Shown one piece after another: positions 53,667-62,250 of a stretch of 64,000 bases of DNA. Source of the DNA: JAGQVA01 sp033764335 (GTDB lineage Bacteria; Bacteroidota; Bacteroidia; J057). A model generated the notes under the pieces. The model searched no databases. It was not told where the DNA came from and saw only the letters and a list, made by a program, of their open reading frames with translations. The first letter of the stretch is position 1. Each line of letters opens with the position of its first letter. Made by a program: the position numbers and the translations under genes. The DNA lies in contig JANRJC010000012.1 of the NCBI GenBank assembly GCA_033764335.1, positions 1-64,000 of the forward strand, written 5' to 3'.

Positions 53667-54263
53667 TTAGTTAGCAATTCCGGAAACTTCTTCGATCGAA
53701 GGCGAGGTTGCAGAAAGAGAATCTCTGCGAATCATCACCAGTCGGGTTCGATACATCACAAAGGGTACCTGTTTGCTCCCGAGGGAACCCCACAGGTCGT
53801 TGATCTGTTCAAAATTAAGCGTATGGATATCAAGTATGAGTTTCATGCCCGCCACCTGCGCGTCGTTGGAAAAACCCGAATTAGGCGAGTTGGCCAGCGT
53901 AAAAACGTATTTGCCCTGAAAAAACTCGATCACTTGCGAAAGTCTTCGCAAAGCCGTGGTATAATTGTCAAAGCTGGAGCTAAAAAGAAGGTAAAGATTT
54001 AGATTAATCGGAGGATTGATATATTCCGTCTGGTTTCCATTTTTTATATAAGTAGGCGAATTTTTCAGCCGTTTTTCTTCTTCAATATTTACGAGACTGA
54101 GCACCAGTTTTTCCATCGCACCATTATTGGTATTACCGGAATTTTCTGCCAGGGCGATATTCCCCAGTTCTACCACATCCGGACGGTTGGCACTGTCAAT
54201 GTCCACCGTATTGATATAGTCGTTTAGTTCCCGAACCAATAGTGTTAATGCTTTGGATATCAT
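53667..54263 (-). CDS. eCIS cap protein, DUF4255 family (Afp16-like)
   Basis: A 198-residue protein of the DUF4255/Pvc16 family, which caps the tube and sheath at the end opposite the baseplate and terminates elongation. It shows the N-terminal helix ISKALTLLVRELNDYI, then VVELGNIALAE, the family block INPPINLNLYLLFSSSFDNYTTALRRLSQVIEFFQG and the C-terminal strand LGSKQVPFVMYRTRLV. I chose the ATG at 54261-54263 because it sits at the start of the conserved helix; the frame to 54332 has no support. It is the first gene of the eCIS operon; upstream 366 nt contain a candidate operator. Confidence 0.9.
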   Translation of the reverse strand: MISKALTLLVRELNDYINTVDIDSANRPDVVELGNIALAENSGNTNNGAMEKLVLSLVNIEEEKRLKNSPTYIKNGNQTEYINPPINLNLYLLFSSSFDNYTTALRRLSQVIEFFQGKYVFTLANSPNSGFSNDAQVAGMKLILDIHTLNFEQINDLWGSLGSKQVPFVMYRTRLVMIRRDSLSATSPSIEEVSGIAN

Positions 54264-54629
54264 GCCTTTGTAATTGCAAATCAATAATAGTCCTTCCCTT
54301 TTGAGGTTCAATAACCCCAAAAGCTTATCCATCAGATAATTCTGACACAGATGTTTAAAAATCTAATCCTGGCAAGGTAAATGACCAGAAAAAGCTTCAT
54401 TTAGTGGGAAAAGCTATATCCTGGATCCTAGCGTTTTTGTTCGTAAAACAAAAACTTACGAATAGGGGTAAAACAAAATGAATTAGAGCACTTATACTCT
54501 CTCTTATCACAACTAATTTAAGGATAACTTTGCGAAATCCAAACTTATCATCAAATTTTTAAATCTAATAAAAAGTTCTTTTTTCAATTCCTTTACATTA
54601 GACGAAAAATCGGAATTAATCTCACCGGA
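54264..54629. other. Intergenic region upstream of the eCIS operon
   Basis: This 366-nt stretch separates the peptidase stop from the first eCIS gene and holds no supported coding frame. It is AT-rich and contains the palindrome at 54440-54462, a TAAGTTTG element on the minus strand (54540-54547) that fits TAnnTTTG but has no clear -33 box, and a weak ATCCGG/CCGAT stem with T tract near 54604-54629 that might end the peptidase message. Confidence 0.5.
54440..54462. promoter_or_regulatory. Palindrome, candidate operator of the eCIS operon
   Basis: TTCGTAA (54440-54446) and TTACGAA (54456-54462) form a perfect 7-bp inverted repeat separated by 9 nt, with GTTTTTGTT/AACAAAAAC symmetry overlapping. 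The 16-nt centre-to-centre spacing suits a dimeric helix-turn-helix regulator. It lies 177 nt before the cap gene ATG. Confidence 0.4.
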
Positions 54630-57185
54630 TTATTCGACAATTCGCCCAAAATAGATGGCATTCATAAAAATTTTATTGGTGCCGTACCAGAAGGCGCGAA
54701 AATTAGGGTCATCCGCCAAGGCAATAATGCGCCCCTTTCCGGCTTTAACGACGGTAACTGCCGCCGTATTGCGCAGTACCTCCACATTTTCATCCGACAG
54801 ATACCCACTCATCAAAGGTTTGTCTGAGTACATAACGGGATTAGCCCAGGGGTTCTCCGATTTTTCCATAAAAATTCGCGCATTTCGAAATACCGGTAAA
54901 GTCTCCTGCCCTAAACCAAATCCCAACGGATGGCTAAGGTCAACCTTCGTCTGACAAATGGCCCCGTTGATGCTTTGGGCTTCTTCAATATTGGTTCGGT
55001 CTTCATAGGCAAAAAGGGTATCTCGGGAATTTTCAGGGGTTGTTTTCATCTTTATTTGAGAAAACCCCTGCTGGGAAAGCCATCTTACGGCGCCTTTATC
55101 CGCTACAATTACACCGCCTTTTTCCAGCCACAGCCGGAGGCGATCTCCCGCAGAAAACCCGTAATTTCCGTGAACCAGAATGAGGGTATTATACTCATCC
55201 AAATCCCCGGAGGTTATCCGGGATTCCGGCAAAAGAGTTACATCCATACCATAACGCGCATCCAGCAAATGCCAGGCCTGTCCAGCCTCATAGCTGTTGA
55301 CATTTCCATCCACCGCTAATGCGATACGAGGTTTCTCAAGAGTTTTAAATGTCTCACTTCCCAAACGCACCCCCGTAGTCATGCCACTACTCAGCGAAAA
55401 AACCGTAGGGCCATTTTCGGCTTCGGCGATTTCTTTCACTACCTGATACAACTCTTCCGGATTTAACTCTTGCCCCTGCACCGGAATCAAAATAGATCCG
55501 TAATCAAATCGGGGGCCTTCTTTTATGCCAAAAGGTTGAGTCGCAACTTTTACCCGGATTCCCTTGTTCATAAGTTGGTTCAGGGCAATGGGAGAATAAT
55601 AATCAAACCATTCGAATGCGTAGGCATAGTCTGACTTTCCGCCGTTGACGGATCCCCGGGGGTTTTCGAAGGAAACACGAGCACCCAACAATTCGGCTTG
55701 AAATGTTTTTTTATCCAGCCCCTCATATTGTACCGCAAATGCAAGCGGGAAAGTCCACGCCGAAATATCGTAAAACAAGCTATCTTCAAACGTTGTCCTT
55801 TTCTCAAACATCGCCTGAATCAGCCGGTATTGACGTTGTTTTAGGGGGATAATATAACTGTTTTCCGGAGTGAAAAGGTTTCCGGAAATATCCAGCGGTT
55901 TTACCAGTCGAAACACCTCAACTTCATGCCGAAGGGCAATTTCGGCGAGTTCTCGTGCCCGGCTAAAATCTTTCCCAGCAGAAAAAACATAGGCTTTTAC
56001 AGGGTCGGTTTCGGCTTCGGTTAGGGCTTTTTGGTAAAAATCGCGCTGGTATTCCAGCAATTCGGTGCGAAGGGCCAGCGTCCCTTTTAAAGTAGCGAGG
56101 GAGGTAGTAAACTGGTTTTTGATGGTAAAAGGAAATGTCAGCAAACCATTTTCGGTTTCCTGAATAAAACCGCGACTGCTCGCCTGTTCAAACAGAATCC
56201 CCACCCCGCCATTTATCTCCGGGTAGGTAGAACCTTTTCCGTAAAAAAAATCGTCGTAATCTTCTTCGGTAAAATAAAGCGACCCGATACTATCCAAAGC
56301 AGCGGAATAATAGGGCGACATTTTATAGGTTAGGGAAACCGCTCCTTCCGGAGTCAAAGGATGAGTCCGGGAAGGAATCCCCGGCTGAAAAAAGAAAGTG
56401 GACGAAGATCCCATCTCATGGTGATCGGTGAGGTAGTTGTATTTCCATTGGTGGTATTTTTCCAGCCGAGCACGGGACTCGGGGAGTTGCACCGGTAACC
56501 AGTCGCGATTAAGATCAAACCAGTAGTGATTGGTACGTCCCCGGGGCCAGGCCTCATTGTGTTCGCGGGAGTTTGCATCTGCATTTAACACATTTATCCC
56601 CCGGTGAGTATTTACCCAGCTTGCAAAGCGGTTCATACCATCGGGGTTGAAAGAGGGGTCAATGATAATAATTTCATTTTTGAGCAGACGGTCTATCCAT
56701 TCTCCCTGTGCCGCAGCGAGGAAATAGACGACCAGTAAAGCTGCATTTGAACCGCTGGCTTCGTTTCCATGAATACTATACCCCATGTGAACCACCACCG
56801 GCATCTGACGAATATCCAGGTTTCCTGCTTTATCAGGCCAGGTAAGAGCAATATGTTTCTGGCGGATTTCCTCCAGATTTCGGTGATTTTCCGGAGAAGT
56901 AATAACCAGATGCAGCAGAGGACGGTTTTCGTAGGTTCTGCCAATAACTTCAAGCGAAATACGATTGCTTAAACGATCCATTTCCCGCATATAATATACC
57001 AATTGATCGTGACTCACATGCCACTCCCCTACTTCATAATCCAGTATTTCCGAGGGTTTGGGTACCGCAGGGTCGTATGTTATACCTTGAGGAAGGTAAT
57101 AATCCAAGCTAATCTGTGAAAACAGAGCCGGGGTAAACATACAGAGGATACCCATGATAAAAGCGGTCGTCAGGATGCGAGTCAT
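54630..57185 (-). CDS. Secreted M14-family zinc carboxypeptidase
   Basis: An 851-residue exported peptidase. From the ATG at 57183-57185 it begins with a signal peptide (TRILTTAFIMGILCMF), followed by the M14 domain with the zinc motif SIHGNEASG (HxxE), FNPDGMNRF, HEMG and GGVGILFEQASSRG. The C-terminal about 300 residues look like a glutamine-amidotransferase-like sandwich (ARYGMDVTLLPESRI, YNTLILVHGNYGF, GGVIVADKGA). It likely trims peptides in the periplasm or outside. A longer frame upstream would overlap the preceding gene. The two genes upstream are 19 nt apart from each other and from it. Confidence 0.88.
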   Translation of the reverse strand: MTRILTTAFIMGILCMFTPALFSQISLDYYLPQGITYDPAVPKPSEILDYEVGEWHVSHDQLVYYMREMDRLSNRISLEVIGRTYENRPLLHLVITSPENHRNLEEIRQKHIALTWPDKAGNLDIRQMPVVVHMGYSIHGNEASGSNAALLVVYFLAAAQGEWIDRLLKNEIIIIDPSFNPDGMNRFASWVNTHRGINVLNADANSREHNEAWPRGRTNHYWFDLNRDWLPVQLPESRARLEKYHQWKYNYLTDHHEMGSSSTFFFQPGIPSRTHPLTPEGAVSLTYKMSPYYSAALDSIGSLYFTEEDYDDFFYGKGSTYPEINGGVGILFEQASSRGFIQETENGLLTFPFTIKNQFTTSLATLKGTLALRTELLEYQRDFYQKALTEAETDPVKAYVFSAGKDFSRARELAEIALRHEVEVFRLVKPLDISGNLFTPENSYIIPLKQRQYRLIQAMFEKRTTFEDSLFYDISAWTFPLAFAVQYEGLDKKTFQAELLGARVSFENPRGSVNGGKSDYAYAFEWFDYYSPIALNQLMNKGIRVKVATQPFGIKEGPRFDYGSILIPVQGQELNPEELYQVVKEIAEAENGPTVFSLSSGMTTGVRLGSETFKTLEKPRIALAVDGNVNSYEAGQAWHLLDARYGMDVTLLPESRITSGDLDEYNTLILVHGNYGFSAGDRLRLWLEKGGVIVADKGAVRWLSQQGFSQIKMKTTPENSRDTLFAYEDRTNIEEAQSINGAICQTKVDLSHPLGFGLGQETLPVFRNARIFMEKSENPWANPVMYSDKPLMSGYLSDENVEVLRNTAAVTVVKAGKGRIIALADDPNFRAFWYGTNKIFMNAIYFGRIVE

Positions 57186-57204
57186 AAATAAAACGTTCAG
57201 CGGG

Positions 57205-58257
57205 TTATTTTGTCGTGCGGCATTTTTCATAAAATTCATTTTCCACTCCCCTTTCACTGCCAATAATACTGTAAAATTGTTCCAGATAACGAACTGCCGC
57301 GATTTTAGTCTTTTCTTCAAGCAGTGGATTTTCATTTATAAGGCGGAAAAAGTCGGCTTTTTTGTTTCGGAATAGCTGGAAAGTAACCTCAAATTCTTCT
57401 TCTGTGCGGCAAAAACCCCGGAAAAGACGATCGCGCACAGAGACAATTCCCAGGTCCGGATTAGGAAGGGCATAGGGTGTATTTACAAAACCCGACCAGT
57501 CAAAATCATAAGGAACGGCAAGGGGGGGTTCTGCAGGGTTTATCATCACCAGCCGGATATTGTGCAGCTCTGCAATAGACCAATCGGTGTTACCAATCAT
57601 GTATTGAAAAACCGATAAATGATTCACCCATTCGTAATGGGTTTTATCCGGGTGTACATTTGATACGGCCAAAATTCTTCCGCCCATCCGGGCGGCAACG
57701 TCGCCTTCGTCTTCAAGGATAAATCCGACTCTTTCCAGAGGTTCGGCTTTTCCTTCGGAATCTTTATAAGTTACTTTTACTAACCTCACCCGAAAACTAC
57801 TGTCAGTCAATTGATTGTACATTTTATAGACCAAGTATTCCGAAACGACAAACTGATCATAAATCGCCTTTCGGGACTGACAATGGGTGACCAGTTTGAG
57901 TTTATTTTGCCCTTCGAAGACCGTATGCTGAGTAAGCGTATCAAAGTTGAGCATCAAGGGAGGGAAATCACAGTTGGATTTTTGGCGGCGGAAATTTCCC
58001 CGGACTTTTACCCGAATGGGAAGCGATATTTCCTGATTTTCTTTGGAAGGATAGGTGATCGTTGCCGGATGATACGAAGCTTCGTCTTCTCTATCTTTAA
58101 GCAATTCGTTTAAGGCGGTAGTAATCGTAATGTTAAGAATGTCTTCCTCTTCAAACAAAGGCAAAACGGGAGGCGCATCATTTTGGCTAGAGGCTAAAAT
58201 CGGAAATAAAGCCCAAATGAACAGAAATCTTTTAAAAAAAATTGTAGATGATTTCAT
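57205..58257 (-). CDS. Secreted protein, possibly distantly CotH-like
   Basis: A 350-residue protein with a Sec signal (FKRFLFIWALFPILASSQ) when started at 58255-58257. The mature part has IRVKVRGNFRRQKSNCDFPPLMLNFD, GQNKLKLVTHC, YDQFVVSEYLVYKMYNQL and a possible acidic motif in YDFDWSGFVN. The arrangement of these segments is reminiscent of CotH kinases, but key motifs are not clearly conserved, so I leave the function open. It is in a run with the NRDE gene upstream and the M14 peptidase downstream. Confidence 0.6.
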   Translation of the reverse strand: MKSSTIFFKRFLFIWALFPILASSQNDAPPVLPLFEEEDILNITITTALNELLKDREDEASYHPATITYPSKENQEISLPIRVKVRGNFRRQKSNCDFPPLMLNFDTLTQHTVFEGQNKLKLVTHCQSRKAIYDQFVVSEYLVYKMYNQLTDSSFRVRLVKVTYKDSEGKAEPLERVGFILEDEGDVAARMGGRILAVSNVHPDKTHYEWVNHLSVFQYMIGNTDWSIAELHNIRLVMINPAEPPLAVPYDFDWSGFVNTPYALPNPDLGIVSVRDRLFRGFCRTEEEFEVTFQLFRNKKADFFRLINENPLLEEKTKIAAVRYLEQFYSIIGSERGVENEFYEKCRTTK

Positions 58258-58276
58258 ATAACACTCGTTAACAATT

Positions 58277-59056
58277 TTAGAAAGAATCCTCAAAAATACG
58301 GTTCGAATGGAATTCAAATTTTACTGGGTTTTCTGCAGAAATCCGCGATCGTTCTTCAAAAAAAACTTTTCCTTTTTTGTCCAATAAAATTACGGTTGTG
58401 ACCCGTGTTCCATACGAAGGGCTTTTAATACACATCGCCGAGAGAATTTTTTCCCACTCCGGAGATACCCCGGTTTGAGGCAACTCATGGTCGGGAGCCC
58501 GTGTTTCATTTTCCATCATAAAAAAAAGTGCTTCCGTGTCAATTTCCATTTGGGGGGAAATGATTTGGGATAAATCCTGTTTTCCCCTGCGCACTTTGGG
58601 CCAGGCAGTGTCCAGCAGGTGATTACTAAGGCCGTAAATACCCGGAGTAAGCAAAATCCCCAGTTCTCCCCGATTAGAAAACCAGCCCAGGTTCTCCCCG
58701 TCATAAGTCAGGAGGTTAAAACCGTTATAATCCGCAGCTTTTGCACGAAGTTCGTTTTGATAAGGCATCACAAACTGATCACCGGCCAGAAAATCCGTAA
58801 CCAGAGCGCCCCGTGAGGGAGCGTCGGGTTTTATATTAAAAGGTTCGCGAAAATTAGTAATAGCGGAAAAACGACCGTTTTTGCTAAGGCCCAGCCATGT
58901 ACCGCCCGCTTTCAGGTCTTTTCCGGCCAGAAGGCTCGGATTTTCCTCCCACCAGCCGGCGCGTAAGGTGGGGCGTTCATAAAACTCATCGCGATTGGCC
59001 GCAATGATCAATTCATATTGGGGATGTACCCGGTAACCAAAAAGTATAAGACACAT
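58277..59056 (-). CDS. NRDE (TANGO2-like) family protein
   Basis: A 259-residue protein of the NRDE family, related to eukaryotic TANGO2 and resembling N-terminal-nucleophile hydrolases, with Cys2 as potential nucleophile. It begins MCLILFGYRVHPQYELIIAANRDEFYERPT, followed by GGTWLGLSKNGRFSAITNFREP and YGTRVTTVILLDKKGKVFFEER. The family's physiological substrate is not settled; heme and lipid roles have been proposed for eukaryotic members. Length is normal. It is followed 19 nt later by the secreted protein gene. Confidence 0.9.
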   Translation of the reverse strand: MCLILFGYRVHPQYELIIAANRDEFYERPTLRAGWWEENPSLLAGKDLKAGGTWLGLSKNGRFSAITNFREPFNIKPDAPSRGALVTDFLAGDQFVMPYQNELRAKAADYNGFNLLTYDGENLGWFSNRGELGILLTPGIYGLSNHLLDTAWPKVRRGKQDLSQIISPQMEIDTEALFFMMENETRAPDHELPQTGVSPEWEKILSAMCIKSPSYGTRVTTVILLDKKGKVFFEERSRISAENPVKFEFHSNRIFEDSF

Positions 59057-59773
59057 ACCCTAAATTAGTGACTTTTTCGGAATCTCCGACAAAACAATAA
59101 GTTCCACGAAAGGCTTTCACCCAGCGGAACTTACCTATTAACCTATTTTTCAGCGCAAGGAAATCCCCTCCGCAAGGAGGCCGGACAATGACATACCTTT
59201 CCCCACCGGAATACCGGAATTGGAAACCACCTAAACAGAAAACATCAGAAGCAAATCCCTAAATTTGCAAACGAAGCATTGGGTGAAAAATATTCATGTC
59301 GGCACTCCTTCGGAGTGAGATCGTTAGTACGACGGGAAGTAATATCCTGACGGTAATCCGGGAATATGGCCGGGCCAGGGTAAACAGTAAAATGTTATTA
59401 TCTCTCCGTCGTACCGGAAATGGAATTATCGGAGCTTAAAATTGGGGGAGATAAAACGGCAAGGTGGTGGCTGAGAACGACCGTACATTTGAAATATAGA
59501 CAGGTTAAAATATATTTTTACATTATCCGATTTGTATCCGAATACTGTTTTTCTTACAATTCAAAACTAGGGCTTTTCTTTAAAAATCTTTTGACGTTTC
59601 ACGGCGATTTTTATTTTTACCCTTTCTTATTTCGGCTATATCCTAACATTTCTGTTGCCGCTGGTTTCCCCAGAAATGATCATATATAAGCCTTCTTTTT
59701 CACCCTTGGTCAAACCTTACTCCCCTTTCGCCTAAATTCGCTTCACTTCTACCGTCAATTCTTACATCCATTT
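59057..59773. other. 717-nt gene-free region with inverted repeats
   Basis: No frame here looks like a real gene. The region contains GTACGACGG (59327-59335) and its inverse CCGTCGTAC (59406-59414), a small hairpin CACTCC-TTC-GGAGTG (59303-59318), and several GC-rich clusters in the first half, while the second half (about 59500-59770) is AT-rich and featureless. The layout resembles a decayed small repeat element; I see no terminal repeats or target duplications that prove it. Confidence 0.4.
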
Positions 59774-62233
59774 TTACTTTTTTTCGCTTTCGGAAAGAAT
59801 TTCAAAGGCGATGGAAAGGCTTTCTCCGCGATTATCTATCAGGGTAAGCAGGTGTTTTCCCGGTGGGGGGTTAAGACTCATTTCGTGAATTTCTTTCGTC
59901 ATTCCCATAAAATCTTCGTCTATATGCCAGTATATCTGTGCAGTACGATCTCTGTGGGCCACCTCAAACACTGTGCTGCCCGGTTTTCCATCCAATTCCG
60001 TAGGTACGTAAATCCGTGCATTATTTCCCGGATAAACCACGGCCATCATTCTACCTGCGGCAAGTCCGGAGACCTGGCAATCTTCCCGGTAGTCGGGCAA
60101 AAGAATATAGTCCGGGTTGCGGGATCGGTAATAAACCTCCTGGACCGGAGGCAAAATAAAAAACGATCGCTGTTGCATATTCAGTGGAGATTCACAGTCA
60201 CTGTGAACACGAAACGTCCCGGTCCGGTCGAGGTTTATCCGCTCATGGTAAGGGCATAAAGGCGTGCGAATACCCGAAAGCGGAATCCAGGTAGTATCCG
60301 CTTCCGTGCAGTTTTCCTGAACCCGATGCCCACTCTGACGACAGAGGGGTACTTGTATCATTTCATCCAAAGGAGGCGAAAACCAGCTTTGTTGGTAACC
60401 AAGTGTGTTAAAAAGATCAAACATCACCGGTGCAGCCGCAGTAGCGCCCGTAAGGCCGGTACGGCCTTCACCATCGGCATTTCCGACCCATACAGCCACG
60501 ACATATTCCGGGGTACAGCCTACAGCCCAGGCGTCGCGGTTGCCATAACTTGTCCCCGTTTTCCAGGCAATACGATCCGAGGAGGAAAAATTTTCCCAAA
60601 AACTTTCGTTTTCCGGACGAGTCACTGCAACCATAGCCTCAAAGGTAAACCAAACAGCAGCAGCACTAACCCTGCCTTCTTTTTGCAAGCGATCAAATTT
60701 TGAAGGATCAAGCCGGGGCACTGATTTTTCCTGATAGTAATTGGGGGAGTGAAAACCCGCGGGATCATACCTCCCATTGTACTCGCGGTAGTTCGCAAGG
60801 GTTCTGCTCATACTGGCATAAACCCCTGCAAGTTCCCAAAGAGAGGCTTCGCCTCCGCCGAGGATAAGGGTGAGTCCATAATCATCCGCCGAGCGGTTTA
60901 GGCTGGTAATGCCCCAGTCGCGGAGAATATCGAGAAACTTGGCGATGCCGTGATCCTTAAGCAGCCTTACGGCGGGGATATTGAGGGATCGGGAAAGCGC
61001 CCGGCGGGCAGGAACTGCTCCGCTATAGGTGCGGTCGTAATTGGTTGGGCTGAATCCGGAGTAGTGAGAAGGAATATCGGGAACCAGCATACCGGGGAGT
61101 AATTCACCGTCGTTGAGCATGGAAGCAAATAAAAAAGGTTTCATAATGCTTCCGGTACTTCGACGCGACATGACCAAATCCACGGCGCAGCCGTTTTCGC
61201 CCTCTTCGCAAGGGGTATTCCCTACATAAGCCACCACATCGCCGGTTTCTACCTCCAGAATCAATGCAGCCGCATTGTGAATTCCATTTTGCTGAAAATG
61301 CGTATATCTCCGCCGTACAATATCACTTGCCTGAATTTGAACAGACTGCTGAAGGGTAGTTCGGGTAAGGGTTTTTTCTTTTTTCTCACCTTCATTTTCA
61401 AGATGAATTTGCTCCAGCAAATGAGGTGCATAAGAAGGAATGGGTAAGGGTTTTTCCGGCAAATCTTCGAGTTGTGCGAGTCTCGCTGTTGTAGAGTCTA
61501 TCACTCCGGTTTCATATAGGCGTCTTAACAGCCGATTTCGTTTGGCGAGCAAAATCTCTCGGTTTTTACCGGGGTGAATAAGGCTCGGGGCATTAGGCAA
61601 TACGGCAAGCGTCGCCGATTCCGACCAGGACAATTTATAGGCTTCCCTTCCAAAATACTTCCAGGAAGCAGCATCAATGCCCACGACATTTCCACCAAAA
61701 GGAGCATTTGCAGCATAAAGGCGCAAAATTTCCGCCTTTGAAAGACGCAATTCCAGCCGCATCGCCAGAAACATTTCTTTCAGCTTTTCGAGAAAGCTAC
61801 GCGATTGTCCTTTTCGCGAAAGGCGAATAACCTGCATCGTAAGGGTACTGCCCCCGCTTACGATGCCTTTATGTGAAAAGTTTAGCCGAACAGCACGCGC
61901 CAAAGCCAATGGATCCACCCCGGGATGGGAATAAAACCTTTTGTCTTCAAAAACGATAAGGGATTGAGCAAATTTTTCGGGTACGGAATCCGGTTTCGGA
62001 AAACGCCATTGCCCGTCTGCGGCTATACGTGCGCCCAAAAGACTCCCGTTGCGGTCAAGAACCACGGTCGAAACCGGATCATTAAAAAGCGAAGAGGGAA
62101 GGCTAAAAGCAAACCAAATCGCCAAAAGAAACAATAAGCTCAGCTTACCCTTATGCCTCCATAACCCTTTCTGCCAGGGTTTCCGTTGCGGGTCAGCAGC
62201 CCATAACCGAAGCCGTGGCAACAAGGTACGCAT
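59774..62233 (-). CDS. pbpC: Penicillin-binding protein 1C
   Basis: An 819-residue bifunctional peptidoglycan synthase. A short cytoplasmic tail and one membrane anchor (about 28-50) precede the GT51 glycosyltransferase (FEDKRFYSHPGVDPLALARA, GGSTLTMQVIRLSRKG). The transpeptidase has STGSIMKPF (active Ser near 357), the SLN motif in RSLNIPAVRLL, and WKTGTSYGNRDAW (about 558). The C-terminal BiPBP_C domain (about 730-819) identifies class 1C. All catalytic residues are present. A possible alpha-2-macroglobulin partner gene, often adjacent, is not seen here. It follows the yidC gene by 17 nt. Confidence 0.96.
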   Translation of the reverse strand: MRTLLPRLRLWAADPQRKPWQKGLWRHKGKLSLLFLLAIWFAFSLPSSLFNDPVSTVVLDRNGSLLGARIAADGQWRFPKPDSVPEKFAQSLIVFEDKRFYSHPGVDPLALARAVRLNFSHKGIVSGGSTLTMQVIRLSRKGQSRSFLEKLKEMFLAMRLELRLSKAEILRLYAANAPFGGNVVGIDAASWKYFGREAYKLSWSESATLAVLPNAPSLIHPGKNREILLAKRNRLLRRLYETGVIDSTTARLAQLEDLPEKPLPIPSYAPHLLEQIHLENEGEKKEKTLTRTTLQQSVQIQASDIVRRRYTHFQQNGIHNAAALILEVETGDVVAYVGNTPCEEGENGCAVDLVMSRRSTGSIMKPFLFASMLNDGELLPGMLVPDIPSHYSGFSPTNYDRTYSGAVPARRALSRSLNIPAVRLLKDHGIAKFLDILRDWGITSLNRSADDYGLTLILGGGEASLWELAGVYASMSRTLANYREYNGRYDPAGFHSPNYYQEKSVPRLDPSKFDRLQKEGRVSAAAVWFTFEAMVAVTRPENESFWENFSSSDRIAWKTGTSYGNRDAWAVGCTPEYVVAVWVGNADGEGRTGLTGATAAAPVMFDLFNTLGYQQSWFSPPLDEMIQVPLCRQSGHRVQENCTEADTTWIPLSGIRTPLCPYHERINLDRTGTFRVHSDCESPLNMQQRSFFILPPVQEVYYRSRNPDYILLPDYREDCQVSGLAAGRMMAVVYPGNNARIYVPTELDGKPGSTVFEVAHRDRTAQIYWHIDEDFMGMTKEIHEMSLNPPPGKHLLTLIDNRGESLSIAFEILSESEKK

Positions 62234-62250
62234 GGTATCAATTTAAGCGA

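Noticed and set aside
59420..59689. Possible 89-residue plus-strand protein
   Set aside because: Low-complexity aromatic composition typical of AT-rich noncoding DNA, no ribosome site, no recognisable family.
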